Assembly: GCF_014174405.1 (NCBI RefSeq)
Contig: NZ_JACEGA010000001.1
Coordinates: 2,695,001 to 2,759,000 of the forward strand
DNA from: Variimorphobacter saccharofermentans
Lineage (GTDB): Bacteria > Bacillota > Clostridia > Lachnospirales > Lachnospiraceae
Length of the DNA: 64,000 nt
Reading direction: 5' to 3'
Shown: positions 57,101-64,000 of the stretch, one piece after another
How the letters are laid out: each line of letters opens with the position of its first letter
Position numbering within the stretch: the stretch's first letter is position 1
Notes under the pieces: model-generated
Seen by the model: only the letters and a program-made list of their open reading frames with translations
Databases searched by the model: none
Told to the model about the DNA's origin: nothing
Translations under genes and position numbers: made by a program

Positions 57101-57613
57101 CACTGCCGTCAGCTGATCCAAATAATATCCGCTCGCTGTTTTCGCTGTTCCTAACTCTCTAACATCACCCTGATATCCATATAGCTGATTATTGTTTCCG
57201 GCACCTACCCATAATCCATCTTCCAGCTTCAGGGTCGGCAGGGAGGTCTTTGACATTCCATAGGGTGTCTCTGCATTATCATTGGTTACAAAATCACTCT
57301 CAATGATCCATGCCTTTCTAAGAATCTGATCCTTTTTATATTGAAGTCGTTGAACAACCCACCGATTTGGAAGGCTTGGGAATTCAATCGTTTCGTTCTG
57401 TACACCGCGCAGGAGGGCATCAGGCATGGTCCAATGCAGATGTATTCCCGGAAGTTCTGTTTTCTCCTGAAAAAATTGATTTACTGTGATATTGGATAAG
57501 GGCATAAATCTTAAATGATTATATTGCGGAACAAGTTCTGCAAAATTATCACTTTTGCTGCTTACCACGAGAGCCTCTAATATTATCGGTACATATAACG
57601 GGTCAGACTTCAT
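54143..57613 (-). CDS. Unknown 1156-aa protein of the DUF6603-like operon
   Basis: The large cytoplasmic-looking protein has no signal peptide. Near the N-terminus are GIHLHWTMPDALLRG (about 56-70) and LPNRWVVQRLQY (about 81-92). I recall these motifs from large unannotated proteins in Actinobacteria and other groups. The middle holds charged coiled-coil segments (about 370-490) and the end is beta-rich. Its ATG overlaps the end of the 293-aa gene by four bases (ATGA type), so the two are co-translated. Codons just before the stop form one arm of a hairpin. Function is unknown; size and layout fit a scaffold or assembly protein. Confidence 0.8.
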   Translation of the reverse strand: MKSDPLYVPIILEALVVSSKSDNFAELVPQYNHLRFMPLSNITVNQFFQEKTELPGIHLHWTMPDALLRGVQNETIEFPSLPNRWVVQRLQYKKDQILRKAWIIESDFVTNDNAETPYGMSKTSLPTLKLEDGLWVGAGNNNQLYGYQGDVRELGTAKTASGYYLDQLTAVGPGDTTFAAFYPKCQSVFGFYDSMEDNEEGVFTYLVDGYYEDCNQDPLNKDVENTLEEYSWVCKEMENLPDCTVCHGLVKGVTWYGKDYQYPSSIPEEDIDIAIGNTSAEALSALIRDNIPDAADLERILNAMQYNLLSILDNQNNPDALIDFEELIHEKMFSSELYGYHWTVRKDKDAEESCKDMDNELPLKINDINELQSEVDSLMAKNTTLVKELYFNWWKYVSIKRGPGVTGVLKNAEYHFSGLLSDRGSGTVDSGIFIDQLQMILGQIKMNHETINKNNTAIANLDSYINERLKEAHLLLVKEEAYRCYISNPPAVLLAGEGVRRSFKQGTQTNAAEQLPCRRNTLDTITVTIQGKDVSLFYSDLSQKDKNPQERLLVEAILLDTNARLPLAALALSKLGISYSEDDLSDAANQLQAAQAELALQSEAPFDISNKDWSQPWNPMLMEWELEIHPARKNISEDDSFSQFKLGEMDFENESYEMTAESWKLQGTTLILPHAVTNMYDMLNKLIADYGEEEQDYDLLQKVMERLKNSDILSQQLDGFHEALLMQDMYPFIPACAIDNNHNDLLRDINSYLNQYVSSPRVGSNSIKFLPVRAGMAKLSQIWIVDSFGQRKRILLKDDKLHIAESMQLANEKSGALLRPRFMQACGMRFQWLSFQDESIEAVDSRTTPVFGYIVPNFLDHNLQVYNSEGCMLGFLQTTEEGSRWMSSPGTRFDYTDIEEEHLKEFVESLITKDASLHDFLVCLDHSLNSILPSNEDPFLQLCFGKVLALTRASIHIFEKEERAHVQLWDTQQPCNQYDQEIFKVRLGDIRKVEDGLVGFYLGASPKNCYQHMYSSLQESVGASGYIIPQNAFDMTLAEGGKELTLLLNPSGDITIRTGFLPTKKVTLPSVFYDKHMSNFQYLLRTMPVLVQPELFSIPLPGNLDKTWSFFLTDTKDSLIEIKDIKTPVQKLPESKQRIMEGYLKADNKVKWNSVN

Positions 57614-58491
57614 ATTCCGTCCCCCTTTCCTCTCTTGATCTGTATTCGGCAGCGGCAGCGTTTATAGATCATCTCGGATGCGAATTCTACCGCCGAGAAA
57701 TATTTTCCTTGGTTATCCCCAAGCTCCTGCAAAATACTGCAGATAAGATTACCAATATCAATTACTCCAAAATCCTTATCCTTATTACGGAATGGTATAG
57801 GAACTGACTGATCCAAGCTCCGTCCTACTTCGCCTTCCTTTAAAGAAACCAGATCCTGCTCTATCTCTCCGCCTTCTTCATTAAAGCCAAAATATAGGCT
57901 CTGATTTGGCTGGGTAAATTCTATCTCCTCCATCTCACCGTCCACAATACATAATAGTATACTATCTGTCAGATGCTCCAGCCTCAATAATTGTAGCTCT
58001 GTACCATTCTGATAACAGCGTACCTCCAGACCGGGCCAGCCTGATGCCAACTGCGAATTCAGCAGAAAGCCAGTTCTGACCTGCTGCGGTTCGCTTTCTG
58101 TCAGAGCTGCATTGCAACGTAGATTTCTGACATTCATTGAATTAGCATATGACACAGTTCGGATCCCCGGCAAAGCCATGTTATCATGCTCGATATCCTG
58201 AGTCGAATGCCGACCGATACTCAGTCCTCCATCAAGCAGACAGGTAACCCAGTTAGGATCAAGATAAAAAATGCGTAAGGATTCCGGTGGAAGCATTGCC
58301 GTATCCGGAACCATATAAGACAAAGGAACTCCCTTAAGCAGTTCCAATTCAGCGAAGTATCGGTTCACCTCATCGTCTTTAGAATAGGCGAAGGATAAAC
58401 TGCTAACTGCCCGCTGAAACCGCGTAGGCTCTCCTAATAATTTGCTATTTACAATATGAAAATCGATTCCCGAGGAAAACCAGGATTCCAT
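57610..58491 (-). CDS. Unknown 293-aa protein of the DUF6603-like operon
   Basis: The protein has the conserved-looking segment GFLLNSQLASGWPGLEVRCYQNG (about 141-163), followed by LLRLEHLTDSILLCIVDGEMEEIEF and SLYFGFNEEGG. Similar SGWPGLEV text occurs in large unannotated actinobacterial proteins, as far as I recall. There is no signal peptide or membrane segment. The end (CRCRIQIKRGKG) is basic. GGAGG lies 8 bases before the ATG. It overlaps the 1156-aa gene and follows the 452-aa gene by about 40 bases. Function is unknown. Confidence 0.78.
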   Translation of the reverse strand: MESWFSSGIDFHIVNSKLLGEPTRFQRAVSSLSFAYSKDDEVNRYFAELELLKGVPLSYMVPDTAMLPPESLRIFYLDPNWVTCLLDGGLSIGRHSTQDIEHDNMALPGIRTVSYANSMNVRNLRCNAALTESEPQQVRTGFLLNSQLASGWPGLEVRCYQNGTELQLLRLEHLTDSILLCIVDGEMEEIEFTQPNQSLYFGFNEEGGEIEQDLVSLKEGEVGRSLDQSVPIPFRNKDKDFGVIDIGNLICSILQELGDNQGKYFSAVEFASEMIYKRCRCRIQIKRGKGDGI

Positions 58492-58532
58492 TCAATTAAC
58501 CTCCAATCCAAATAAAAAAAGATGATATACAA

Positions 58533-59888
58533 CTACCAAAAGAATCGATCTGTATCTTTTTGATTAAAAAAATCCAGAAGAGCATGACCTGCTTTCCTAG
58601 CAACGGTGTTGTGTACTCCTTCTTTACCGAAACTGAGCTTATCCATGTCTTCGCCTCTTGTCTTTAATCTGCTTTCCAATTGCCTGTTCGCACAGATGCC
58701 TGCCAGCATACGAAGATTATTTGTACGACTGCGCATAATTTTAACCGCAATGGCTTTGCTGTTCATGGTAAGCAGTCTTCCTTCCTGCCAGGCAGCAGCA
58801 TAGGATACATCAAACATTCCAATCTCGGGATCGTATTTATACAGACTGTCTGCACTATCAAAGGAATAGCCTGCATTTTCTATGATATTGGGGGTAAATG
58901 GTCCCCGGTAGAAGGATACAGTCTGGCTTCCTTCCCGTAGCTTATGTTGGACAGGAACAAAGCCATGAGAAAGAATTGCATTCGTAGACTCATTCTTTAC
59001 AGTTTTGGAATAGGTCAGGCTGTTGATATCCAGCTTGTCGAACAAATCCTTTATATGCACATCACTGTCTGAGGAATAAAAATCCCAGCTATATAATACA
59101 GTCAGTCGGGCCGTTGCACCTTCAATCACATATTTATCTTCACCAAAGCATTTCACCATTTCAGGGATATTACCGTTCCCAATACATCTCTCATTGTTCT
59201 CATGTACCTCGTGATTGATGTAGCCCTCCAGGGATACAACATAGGCTCTGCTCTTGACATCATTAACCGGAAGTCTGTTTCCAATTAGGACAGAATGCAT
59301 ATCCGTCAATGGATCGTCTCCCACACTTTGCGCTGTGATATTTACCCTTCTGGTGTGACATAAAAATGTCAGCTCACTGGGAGTAGGCATAATCCTAAGA
59401 AAGAGATCTTTATCAAGATCAATGTAGTGACAGATTTCCTTCTTATTAAGTACATCAGTCTCCGGATAAACCTTACTTACCGGATCGGACTTAATCTCCT
59501 CGATTTCATTTCCACATAGCAAAAGCAGTGCCATCCAGGGTGTTTTGAAACGGGGTGGCGTCCCTGCTTCATTAGCAAGCATCGTAACCTGCTTAATTGG
59601 AGTCCGCTCCCAGGGCAGAGTTCTGCGCTGAAAAACAATGTGTGGTAAGGTTGTTCTAAATTTTCCTTTCATTCCCACCGGAGGATACACGGATTCCACA
59701 TCCGCTTCCGCCAGACTAAAACGGGGGCCTTCAATCCTAATGTTCTGAGTCTGGACTGCCTGATAGCCTATTGCATCAATTTTTTGTGTGACCGATATCT
59801 GATATTCACCGCTTTGCATCGGAGGAACACAGGATTCTATATAGTCAATCTGAACTTTTTCCTCCTGACTATTTATTACTGCTTTCAT
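58533..59888 (-). CDS. Unknown 452-aa protein of the DUF6603-like operon
   Basis: The ATG at 59888 is chosen, since GGAGGTGAT lies just before it and the earlier in-frame GTG is inside that site. The start overlaps the end of the 898-aa gene by 20 bases, so translation is coupled. The sequence has beta-strand patterns at the N-terminus (GEYQISVTQKIDAIGYQAVQTQNIRI) and a helical, basic C-terminus (MRSRTNNLRMLAGICANRQLESRLKTRGEDMDK, then KAGHALLDFFNQKDTDRFFW). No family is recognised. It may be a baseplate- or shell-like subunit, but this is only an impression from size and context. Confidence 0.75.
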   Translation of the reverse strand: MKAVINSQEEKVQIDYIESCVPPMQSGEYQISVTQKIDAIGYQAVQTQNIRIEGPRFSLAEADVESVYPPVGMKGKFRTTLPHIVFQRRTLPWERTPIKQVTMLANEAGTPPRFKTPWMALLLLCGNEIEEIKSDPVSKVYPETDVLNKKEICHYIDLDKDLFLRIMPTPSELTFLCHTRRVNITAQSVGDDPLTDMHSVLIGNRLPVNDVKSRAYVVSLEGYINHEVHENNERCIGNGNIPEMVKCFGEDKYVIEGATARLTVLYSWDFYSSDSDVHIKDLFDKLDINSLTYSKTVKNESTNAILSHGFVPVQHKLREGSQTVSFYRGPFTPNIIENAGYSFDSADSLYKYDPEIGMFDVSYAAAWQEGRLLTMNSKAIAVKIMRSRTNNLRMLAGICANRQLESRLKTRGEDMDKLSFGKEGVHNTVARKAGHALLDFFNQKDTDRFFW

Positions 59889-62565
59889 TCTTATCACCTC
59901 CCATAGTTGCCAGCATCGGATGGTAGCAAAACTGGTCCTTTAGTTCCCTTGCCAAATAAGTCATATCATCAACAACCTCCGAGAAACCCATATCCTTAAT
60001 TATGTCACCACGAATTCCTGCAACCAAAGGGTCTGCTATCGTACTGCTGATACTCTCGTAGGAGTTATCCTGAACGTAACTTTTCGCTTCAATCGCTAGC
60101 AACGGAGCCGGTATACATTCTATCAATGTTGTATCAACATCCTGCCGGTATTGTAATGTATAATATGATAACTGCTGTACAGTAATAATCATGCCTGTCA
60201 GTGCACAGATTGTATCCGAATGATCTTTCTTATTATGATCACCCCACAAGGCATAAGGAACCTGCTCCGTTATTTTTTGAAATGTTACCCGGGTATCTTC
60301 CGGAAGATTACTAATTGTTACCTCCTGGGTAGAATCAACTCCAGTCATTTTACATGGGTAGATATTGATTTTATCTCCTTGTGAAAATGTCTCTGCTCCG
60401 TTAAATGTTATTCTTGTCGAGGGCGCCTTACATTTTGTAATAATCTGCATGGTATCGGCACACATAATCCAACCTCGGCTGCCATCAAGCTCATATTCTC
60501 TAATCAAACCTGCACCTGCTAAAACAGCACAGCCTTCATACTCCTCCTGCTCAGCACCGAGCACGGAAGAGAGCTTTTGTTTCGCTTCCTTCTTTGGTAA
60601 GAAGCTTCGTCTAAAGTCTTCCGGCAAAATTGGATTCTGTGACCCCGGCGAACTATTAACAAAGTTAATATCAAAGGAAATACACCACAGCGATACATGC
60701 GCAATACCGGAGAAATCTGGTCCCCAGATATGTAAGCTGCAGCCCAGCTCCAGCCGAACCGTGAATAGCCACAGCTTGACTTTAACACCTATAAATATTC
60801 CTATGTAAAAATCGTAATAAAACGGTTTCCATTGGATATAGATATCAAGCGCTGCATCAAACCATGCTTCTACGCAGGATATGGAAAATACACATTTGAT
60901 ATTTCCACCCGCCATGATACAAGAGGGTGTCAAAGCAAAGTACAAGCCGCCTTCTGCATACAGATTCGAGCAGATTTTCCAGGATAATCCGATTCTTTTA
61001 GTTGTCGGATAGTGAGATGGCTTCACATAGTTTTTATGATAACCTCCCAAGGTGATCACAAAGTCTCCGGCATAATCACCAGCATACCAAACATAGAAAG
61101 CAAAGCCTCCTGTCAGGTGACAATCCTTAGAAAGAACATAAGAATCATCAGATAACATGGCTTCTACGGCAACCAGTCCACATTCCGGCTGAAACGATGC
61201 CTTGAGCAGCAGCTTGATATGGGCGATTACCTGGTTGTCCGATTTTGCGGGAATATCCAGCACGGATTCCCCTAAGACATCAATTTCAACATAATTACCA
61301 AAGGAAACCGTCAGAATTACATCTGACTTCAAAAGCTGAAATGTGGTAAAGGTTATTCCTGCCGCCAGCCAATAGTTTCCTTCCGAGATATAAAAATAGT
61401 TATCCAATTTTGTAATATCATTCAATGTCAAGGTACCGTCAATTAGCTTGAACATCGGAAAATCCTTCAAATGATCAATACTCGGAATAAACAGCCTTCT
61501 GTTGTAACCAAAACCGGCCGCAAAACCGGTCACAAAAAAACAAGGTGGCCCACCAATCGGTACCAGGATAGCTGCTGCAGCAAATACCGAAGTGACCGGT
61601 TTCTGGGCATAGGAACCGATAAGCGTGAAACTGAACGTTCCTAATTTGACCAAAGCCATTCCTGTATAAGCATCCGACGCTTCGGTATAGTAAAATGCTC
61701 CGGCTATTTCTACTGCAGAGGTCTTAACTCCTAGCTCAATTCCAGATATTGTAGGTCTGGTATCCATCAAGTCCTTGAAAGGTATCTTAACTCCTAAGCC
61801 TGCAAACGAGAACCTCAAGGGTCCAAGGCGAAAGCCTGCATTCAGCATAAGAAGAAGCACTCCATCACTCAATGCACCCCCGATTGCATCAAGAGAAACT
61901 GGACCAAAAGTTTTATTGACATCCTTCCATTTTACCTTACTATCTGCCGGACCCTCTTCAAATGCCACAAGTTTTTCATGATTGACAGTAGTTTTAAGCT
62001 TATCCTCATTATCCTTTTGCGGTGATACAATGCTAAATTCAATTGGTTCTTCCAGTTTACGATCGAGTAATTGAATATCCATTATCATCTTCAGCAAGAA
62101 GCCATCTTTTGAACTATAACCAACTGAGACCTTCTTAAACTTAACATCGCCATAAGGCTTAATATAATCTCCTATTAATGGCAGATTCGATAAAGCAAAT
62201 TGATTAAGAATCAGGAATACTCCAAAACCGTTTTCTTTTCCATATTGAAGTTGAGTCCGTCCCAATACATTTTTATTGCCATCATCAAAATCCATAAAGA
62301 CTGTATAAATTCCAGCTTTCCCTTGATATCCAAAGCCAATATCCATAATATTAATATCAGGCAGAAAGCTGACATCCAAATCCGCAATTTCAAAGCATTT
62401 TCCGCTTTCAGCCATAAGCTCATGTAATCCCTGAATTTGTCCGTTATTTATATATTCTCCCAGAAAAACAATTCCTTTGTCCTGCGAATATACTCCTGCT
62501 GCTTCGAATTGGAGCGAACCTAGACGAAAAATAACTGTAGCACCAACATGTAGATTCTTATCCAT
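59869..62565 (-). CDS. DUF6603-like large protein
   Basis: The 898-aa protein resembles DUF6603. It has long beta-strand-rich segments such as LNAGFRLGPLRFSFAGLGVKIPF (about 241-263) and the striking GGPPCFFVTGFAAGFGYNRRLFIP (338-361). A second half follows with alternating hydrophobic strands (LWLFTVRLELGCSLHIWGPDFSG). It has no signal peptide. The alternating pattern is like beta-barrel or lipid-binding repeat proteins, yet a Gram-positive cell has no outer membrane. AGGAGAGGT precedes the ATG, and a hairpin lies in the gap after the 182-aa gene. The family has no known function. The name is from memory of the motif, so moderately sure. Confidence 0.72.
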   Translation of the reverse strand: MDKNLHVGATVIFRLGSLQFEAAGVYSQDKGIVFLGEYINNGQIQGLHELMAESGKCFEIADLDVSFLPDINIMDIGFGYQGKAGIYTVFMDFDDGNKNVLGRTQLQYGKENGFGVFLILNQFALSNLPLIGDYIKPYGDVKFKKVSVGYSSKDGFLLKMIMDIQLLDRKLEEPIEFSIVSPQKDNEDKLKTTVNHEKLVAFEEGPADSKVKWKDVNKTFGPVSLDAIGGALSDGVLLLMLNAGFRLGPLRFSFAGLGVKIPFKDLMDTRPTISGIELGVKTSAVEIAGAFYYTEASDAYTGMALVKLGTFSFTLIGSYAQKPVTSVFAAAAILVPIGGPPCFFVTGFAAGFGYNRRLFIPSIDHLKDFPMFKLIDGTLTLNDITKLDNYFYISEGNYWLAAGITFTTFQLLKSDVILTVSFGNYVEIDVLGESVLDIPAKSDNQVIAHIKLLLKASFQPECGLVAVEAMLSDDSYVLSKDCHLTGGFAFYVWYAGDYAGDFVITLGGYHKNYVKPSHYPTTKRIGLSWKICSNLYAEGGLYFALTPSCIMAGGNIKCVFSISCVEAWFDAALDIYIQWKPFYYDFYIGIFIGVKVKLWLFTVRLELGCSLHIWGPDFSGIAHVSLWCISFDINFVNSSPGSQNPILPEDFRRSFLPKKEAKQKLSSVLGAEQEEYEGCAVLAGAGLIREYELDGSRGWIMCADTMQIITKCKAPSTRITFNGAETFSQGDKINIYPCKMTGVDSTQEVTISNLPEDTRVTFQKITEQVPYALWGDHNKKDHSDTICALTGMIITVQQLSYYTLQYRQDVDTTLIECIPAPLLAIEAKSYVQDNSYESISSTIADPLVAGIRGDIIKDMGFSEVVDDMTYLARELKDQFCYHPMLATMGGDKNESSNK

Positions 62566-62590
62566 ACCTCTCCTAATCCCTTAAAAATAT

Positions 62591-62622
62591 GAGAGGAATT
62601 CTGGTTTTACAAAATCCCTCTC
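62591..62622 (-). promoter_or_regulatory. Intergenic hairpin between the first two operon genes
   Basis: GAGAGGAATT at 62591-62600 pairs with AATCCCTCTC at 62613-62622 with one mismatch. There is no T run. It could be an RNA processing site or weak attenuator making the first protein more abundant than the rest. Confidence 0.45.
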
Positions 62623-62637
62623 ACACATAAGTCATAA

Positions 62638-63186
62638 TTAAGCCGCTAATAATTTCTGGATATCACCCATCGTCATCTTGGATAATATATTAGCCCTCTC
62701 AGTATTCCATATATTAACAAATACAGAGTCTAAGGAGATGAATTGGAAGCCCAAATCAGCGTCATCTTTATTAATCGAGATACTAAAGGCATATTCTACA
62801 GTTGTCAGCGGAGAATCTCCTAAGTCCTTCGTAATATATAGGAAAATCTCATTCAATTTTACACGGTAGTTGCTAAGAAATGTAGGATCCTTCTTGTCAG
62901 CACTCATATAGTCCTTCATCTGATCAGTAACATCACTAGTCTTAACCGGATTGTCCGTACCACCGGACCACTGTTTCAGCTGATCATTGATACCATCACA
63001 TATTTCCTGGATAGTGAAGGATTTGTCTTCCTGACCAGGTGTCGGTAACAATATAAATTGTATCTGTTTAGCTGTCTTTTCAAACACCGCTGTAAAAGAT
63101 GTTCCAAGTAAAGTAAATGTTATACCTGCATTAATATTAACCGGTTTTACAATTGTTGAATTCCCCGTCACTAAATCATTGCCCAT
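62638..63186 (-). CDS. Unknown 182-aa protein, first gene of the DUF6603-like operon
   Basis: The ATG at 63186 has AAGGAGA six bases upstream. The protein contains VNINAGITFTLLGTSFTAVFEKTAKQIQF at the N-terminus, then a helical middle, then TTVEYAFSISINKDDADLGFQFISLDSVFVNIWN, two beta-rich parts that resemble each other loosely. No signal peptide. No family is recognised. The first position in the operon and the hairpin behind it fit a protein made in excess, such as a tube or shell monomer, but that is inference. Confidence 0.75.
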   Translation of the reverse strand: MGNDLVTGNSTIVKPVNINAGITFTLLGTSFTAVFEKTAKQIQFILLPTPGQEDKSFTIQEICDGINDQLKQWSGGTDNPVKTSDVTDQMKDYMSADKKDPTFLSNYRVKLNEIFLYITKDLGDSPLTTVEYAFSISINKDDADLGFQFISLDSVFVNIWNTERANILSKMTMGDIQKLLAA

Positions 63187-63267
63187 AGATATTCTCCTTA
63201 TCAAATTGTTTAATAGTTGTAAATATTACCATTAATGTCATTTTTTTATCTATTTTTTACATTTTAT

Positions 63268-63296
63268 AATATATCATCTCGTATTTCTATTGTCAA
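63268..63296 (-). promoter_or_regulatory. Promoter of the DUF6603-like operon
   Basis: On the minus strand, TTGACA (63296-63291), a 17-base spacer and TATATT (63273-63268) form a near-consensus sigma-A promoter. The predicted start site is near 63261, giving an untranslated leader of about 75 bases before the 182-aa gene. Confidence 0.75.
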
Positions 63297-63343
63297 TGAT
63301 TCAGTTTGGATAATGGATATTTTAACAGGAGGTATGAAGATAG

Positions 63344-63583
63344 ATGAAGAGTAAGAGAAACCTGATAATATTTATTATAGTTGCATTGGGAAGCGGTTGG
63401 TTGGGAGTTTTTGTTGACAACATTCTAACGGAACAACCGGAGGGTAATTCACTCGGCATGGGGTTATGGCTGATTCTTCCATTGATCTTTTCTGTCATTT
63501 TACGTATTATCAATCATGACTGGAAAGATGGAGGATTGAAGACACACTTTAAAAATAATAGAAAATGGTATCTGTTTACATAG
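63344..63583 (+). pseudogene. Short CPBP-like membrane protein, probably truncated
   Basis: The 79-aa frame starts at ATG 63344 with AGGAGG about 12 bases upstream. It has two hydrophobic segments (LIIFIIVALGSGWLGVFV and GLWLILPLIFSVILRII), then WKDGGLKTHFKNNRKWYLF. This resembles the N-terminal end of CPBP-family intramembrane proteases, which are normally over 200 aa and hold EExxR and histidine motifs. It ends at TAG before those regions, so it cannot be an active protease. It is on the opposite strand to the operon and reads away from it. Confidence 0.6.
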
Positions 63584-63801
63584 CGGACTGTTATATATAG
63601 AAGATACGTTTACGCCCTTTTATATATTTAGTGTTTTTCTAAATCTGTATTCATAAACTATATAGAATTTTTAACACCCTTTTAGCGCACGTTACTGCCC
63701 ACTATTATAATAGTAGCTTCTAAAGCTAAACACAAAAGCTTAAAGTCAGACAGTAACACCTTTGATGCATGTATCTCATAGTTATCTTCCATTGTTATAA
63801 T
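63584..63801. other. Gene-free stretch near the right edge
   Basis: The stretch is AT-rich without a convincing frame. It may hold remains of the missing end of the CPBP-like gene and the terminator of the SEC-C gene. No clear hairpin with a T run was found. Confidence 0.3.
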
Positions 63802-64000
63802 TTATAACTTACCACAACATTTTTTAATTTCTTTCCACTGCCGCAAGGACATGGATCATTTGGTAGACTTTTTTCGTAGTCTTCGTCATCGTTCCATTAA
63901 TTCCATTTTCAAAAGAAATGGATGAAATATCTGTGCTGTTGCATCCAGATCGATTTTTATACCCTTTTGACCTAACTGTTCTTGACCTTCAGCCAGCATT
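63802..64000 (-). pseudogene. SEC-C motif protein end with two frameshifts, partial
   Basis: On the minus strand, one frame reads IDLDATAQIFHPFLLKMELME, a second NDDEDYEKSLPNDPCPCGSGKKL, and the first frame again ends KKCCGKL. PCPCGSGKKxKKCC is the SEC-C zinc motif seen at the ends of SecA and many stand-alone proteins. Two shifts, one near the GAACGATGACG text and one in the poly-A run near the end, are needed to read it as one protein, so the gene is broken. The beginning lies beyond the window. What the rest of the protein is cannot be told. Confidence 0.55.

Noticed and set aside
52412..63186. Contractile injection system or prophage tail module
   Set aside because: No sheath, tube, baseplate gpW/gp25-like, LysM or tape-measure gene is visible, and the AAA+ ATPase typical of injection systems is absent from this operon.
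1..64000. tRNA, rRNA or named riboswitch
   Set aside because: Reading both strands I saw no cloverleaf with a conserved T-loop, no rRNA segments and no riboswitch core I could support. A covariance search would be needed for weak cases.

Overview
The window looks like a chromosomal accessory region of an anaerobic Bacillota of the class Clostridia, probably Lachnospiraceae-like. The reasons are the low-GC flanks, strong AGGAGG-type ribosome sites, a clostridial-type conjugative element with three tandem large serine recombinases, S-layer-homology (SLH) cell-wall proteins, and IS1182 and IS200 elements. I saw no rRNA, tRNA or CRISPR array. Almost every gene is on the minus strand, so operons read from high to low coordinates.

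Region 1 (1-12.4 kb, AT-rich) resembles a defence or conflict island. It holds a partial unknown gene, a primase-helicase-PLD fusion of the TOTE type, an AAA+ ATPase with a subtilisin-like protease, a small gene broken by an in-frame TGA, a DnaQ-like exonuclease with a BRCT domain, and two serine recombinases. The second recombinase has lost its catalytic N-terminus.

Region 2 (about 12.4-43.85 kb, clearly more GC-rich) is one side of an integrative conjugative element. It has three overlapping large serine recombinases, a small ICE protein, a DinG/XPD-like helicase behind a very structured 0.5 kb leader, and a sigma/HTH protein whose Shine-Dalgarno site lies in a 16-bp hairpin. Its 14 kb cargo operon holds three small DUF2442-like proteins, two giant SLH plus cell-wall-repeat adhesins and a lipoprotein. 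Next to it sit a response regulator and a convergent histidine kinase. The conjugation module follows: HTH protein, ParA-like ATPase, C39-like peptidase, VirB4 ATPase and an upstream partner. It stops abruptly at an IS1182 copy, and no relaxase or coupling protein is present.

Region 3 (43.85-51.3 kb) is a scar. IS1182 abuts a truncated IS200, which cuts a NUDIX-DUF429 gene. Then come an intact Wadjet JetD and a JetC that has lost its Walker A end; jetA and jetB are missing.

Region 4 (51.3-63.3 kb) is the most unusual part. It is a minus-strand operon with a near-consensus promoter at about 63.28 kb. It encodes a 182-aa protein, a DUF6603-like 898-aa protein, proteins of 452, 293, 1156 and 439 aa without signal peptides, and a radical SAM/SPASM enzyme. 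A 390-bp array of perfect hairpins separates the last two large genes. I know of no assigned function for this set, and it is the best candidate here for an undescribed system. The right edge holds a truncated CPBP-like membrane protein and a frameshifted SEC-C-motif gene.
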